DNA of 21,605 nucleotides from Purshia tridentata (lineage: Eukaryota; Streptophyta; Magnoliopsida; Rosales; Rosaceae): assembly GCA_003254885.1 (NCBI GenBank), contig QANT01005046.1:4378-25982 (forward strand). Direction: 5' to 3'. Under the pieces are notes generated by a model that was not told the DNA's origin, ran no database searches, and was given only the letters and a program-made list of their open reading frames with translations. The first letter of the stretch is position 1; every line of letters begins with the position of its first letter. The position numbers and the translations under genes were made by a program. This document shows positions 20,564 through 21,605 of the stretch, one piece after another.

Positions 20564-21605
20564 ATTAAAATCAAAATTGGGGAAAGCAATTTCAATTCAA
20601 TCCAATCCAATTCAATTTTCTAACTAAATAATAATATTTTAAAATTACCTTTTCATCATGGTGGTGGTGGTTGGTTCGGTTTGTTTTCCCCTTCGGTTTT
20701 GGATTCTGAGGTTCGGATCCGAAAGGGGCTTTGTTTTTCCCACAATGTTGGGTTTGATGTTTCTAACCGAAACTTCTTTTCTGAGTTTCGAGAAATCAAG
20801 TCTTTCGTAGCATCCGAAACAGAATGCTTGAGTTTAGCAATTTGAGAGGGAAACAAGTGGAACAGCTGCCACAACTCTTGGTTTAGGTTCGGTAGTTAAG
20901 GTTGTTCCACTTGTAATCCTAAACACATAAAAGGACTCTTGTTACTTGTTGCATTTCATTTTCACATTTATATCTTTAGGATAGATAGATTAATCCTAAA
21001 ATTTAAAAAAAAATACAAATAAGTCAGTGATGTATGAATCTGAATCAGAATGATGATATTTACAGAGTTGGATTAGCTCGAATATTAAAAAAAAAAAAAA
21101 TGCAATCCATATATTCATTGTGCTTTTCATTAGTCACGTCGTAACAAAATATTGGTATAAAACAACACGAAACAGCCATTTGTCATATGTTTCTCCTAAA
21201 AGAAGGCATACTGATTATTACGATTATGAAATTAATATGAATAAAAATACTTTTTTTATATACAGGTCAAACTCCAATGGTGGTAGCCTGAGTAGCTTAG
21301 AATTAGCTGCTGAGTAGCCTCAGTCTATATTCTATACTAATCTGTCTCTCCCAATTTGTACGAAAAAAGTTCTATTATTTTGCTTGATCATTTGATAGAG
21401 AAAAACGAAGAAATTATTTTAATTTTAATTAAATTAAGTATTCTTTATTCTTATATTTTCATAGAGCCGACAAAGAGAAGTCGGATTAGAAAGGGAATGA
21501 CCATGTGGGCTGCCCTGGCTTCACTCACCGAATATAATAAAATCCATCAAGTTCTCGATTTTGATTGCTCTATATACCAATTTAGGATCAACCCAAGTTG
21601 TCTTT
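20564..21605. other. Upstream region of the membrane-protein gene, no further gene seen
   Basis: The segment next to 20563 is the leader and promoter of the minus-strand gene. It includes a tiny upstream reading frame (MMKR, stop) at 20660-20646 in good start context. A minus frame of 72 codons at 20656-20874 shows no domain. Further right the sequence is AT-rich with an A13-14 run near 21087-21100. CTATATA near 21570 could be the TATA box of a plus-strand gene beyond the window end; this is weak. Confidence 0.45.

Noticed and set aside
20656-20874. 72-codon minus frame upstream of the membrane-protein gene
   Set aside because: Not in frame with the gene through any convincing splice, and no domain; more likely leader sequence.
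1-21605. CRISPR arrays, rRNA or tRNA genes, bacterial or viral genes
   Set aside because: Read on both strands, none of the regular spacing, cloverleaf or conserved cores were found; all genes are of plant type.

Overview
The window is nuclear DNA from a flowering plant, most likely a woody eudicot. Five genes can be read. Four have short exons split by AT-rich introns with GT..AG borders, and all recognisable products belong to plant families. A rosid such as a Rosaceae tree would fit, but I cannot fix the species from sequence alone. There is no bacterial-style content, no rRNA or tRNA gene and no CRISPR array.

Layout, left to right: (1) 1-1529 is non-coding and holds a recent duplication of a 154-bp segment. 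(2) 1771-4550 (+) is a complete five-exon CYP711A/MAX1 cytochrome P450, the carlactone oxidase of strigolactone synthesis, with a TATA box and a (CT)15 5'UTR microsatellite. One of its introns is GC-AG. (3) 5041-6940 (-) is a five-exon IQ67-domain (IQD) calmodulin-binding protein, convergent with MAX1. (4) 8851-11471 (-), probably extending to 11660, is an eight-exon IQM-family calmodulin-binding protein. Its N-terminal coding part seems broken by two small indels. (5) 12680-14374 is a 1.7-kb Mutator-like element with very long inverted arms, a near-perfect 10-bp target duplication and a leftover exon-like piece in the middle. (6) 15048-15212 holds a 139-bp retroposon-like insertion with a perfect 13-bp target duplication. 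(7) 15724-18068 (-) is a seven-exon mitochondrial carrier of the plant CoA transporter type, with a likely 5'UTR intron. (8) 19808-20563 (-) is an intronless gene for a small one-pass membrane protein of unknown function. (9) 20564-21605 is non-coding.

The genes do not form a pathway. They are ordinary plant neighbours: hormone synthesis, two calcium/calmodulin-linked proteins from different families, mitochondrial cofactor transport and an unknown. Four of the five lie on the minus strand. I do not see a clearly new biological system. The most informative oddities are the broken 5' end of the IQM gene, the intact architecture of the transposon, the small retroposon, and two unusual introns in MAX1.
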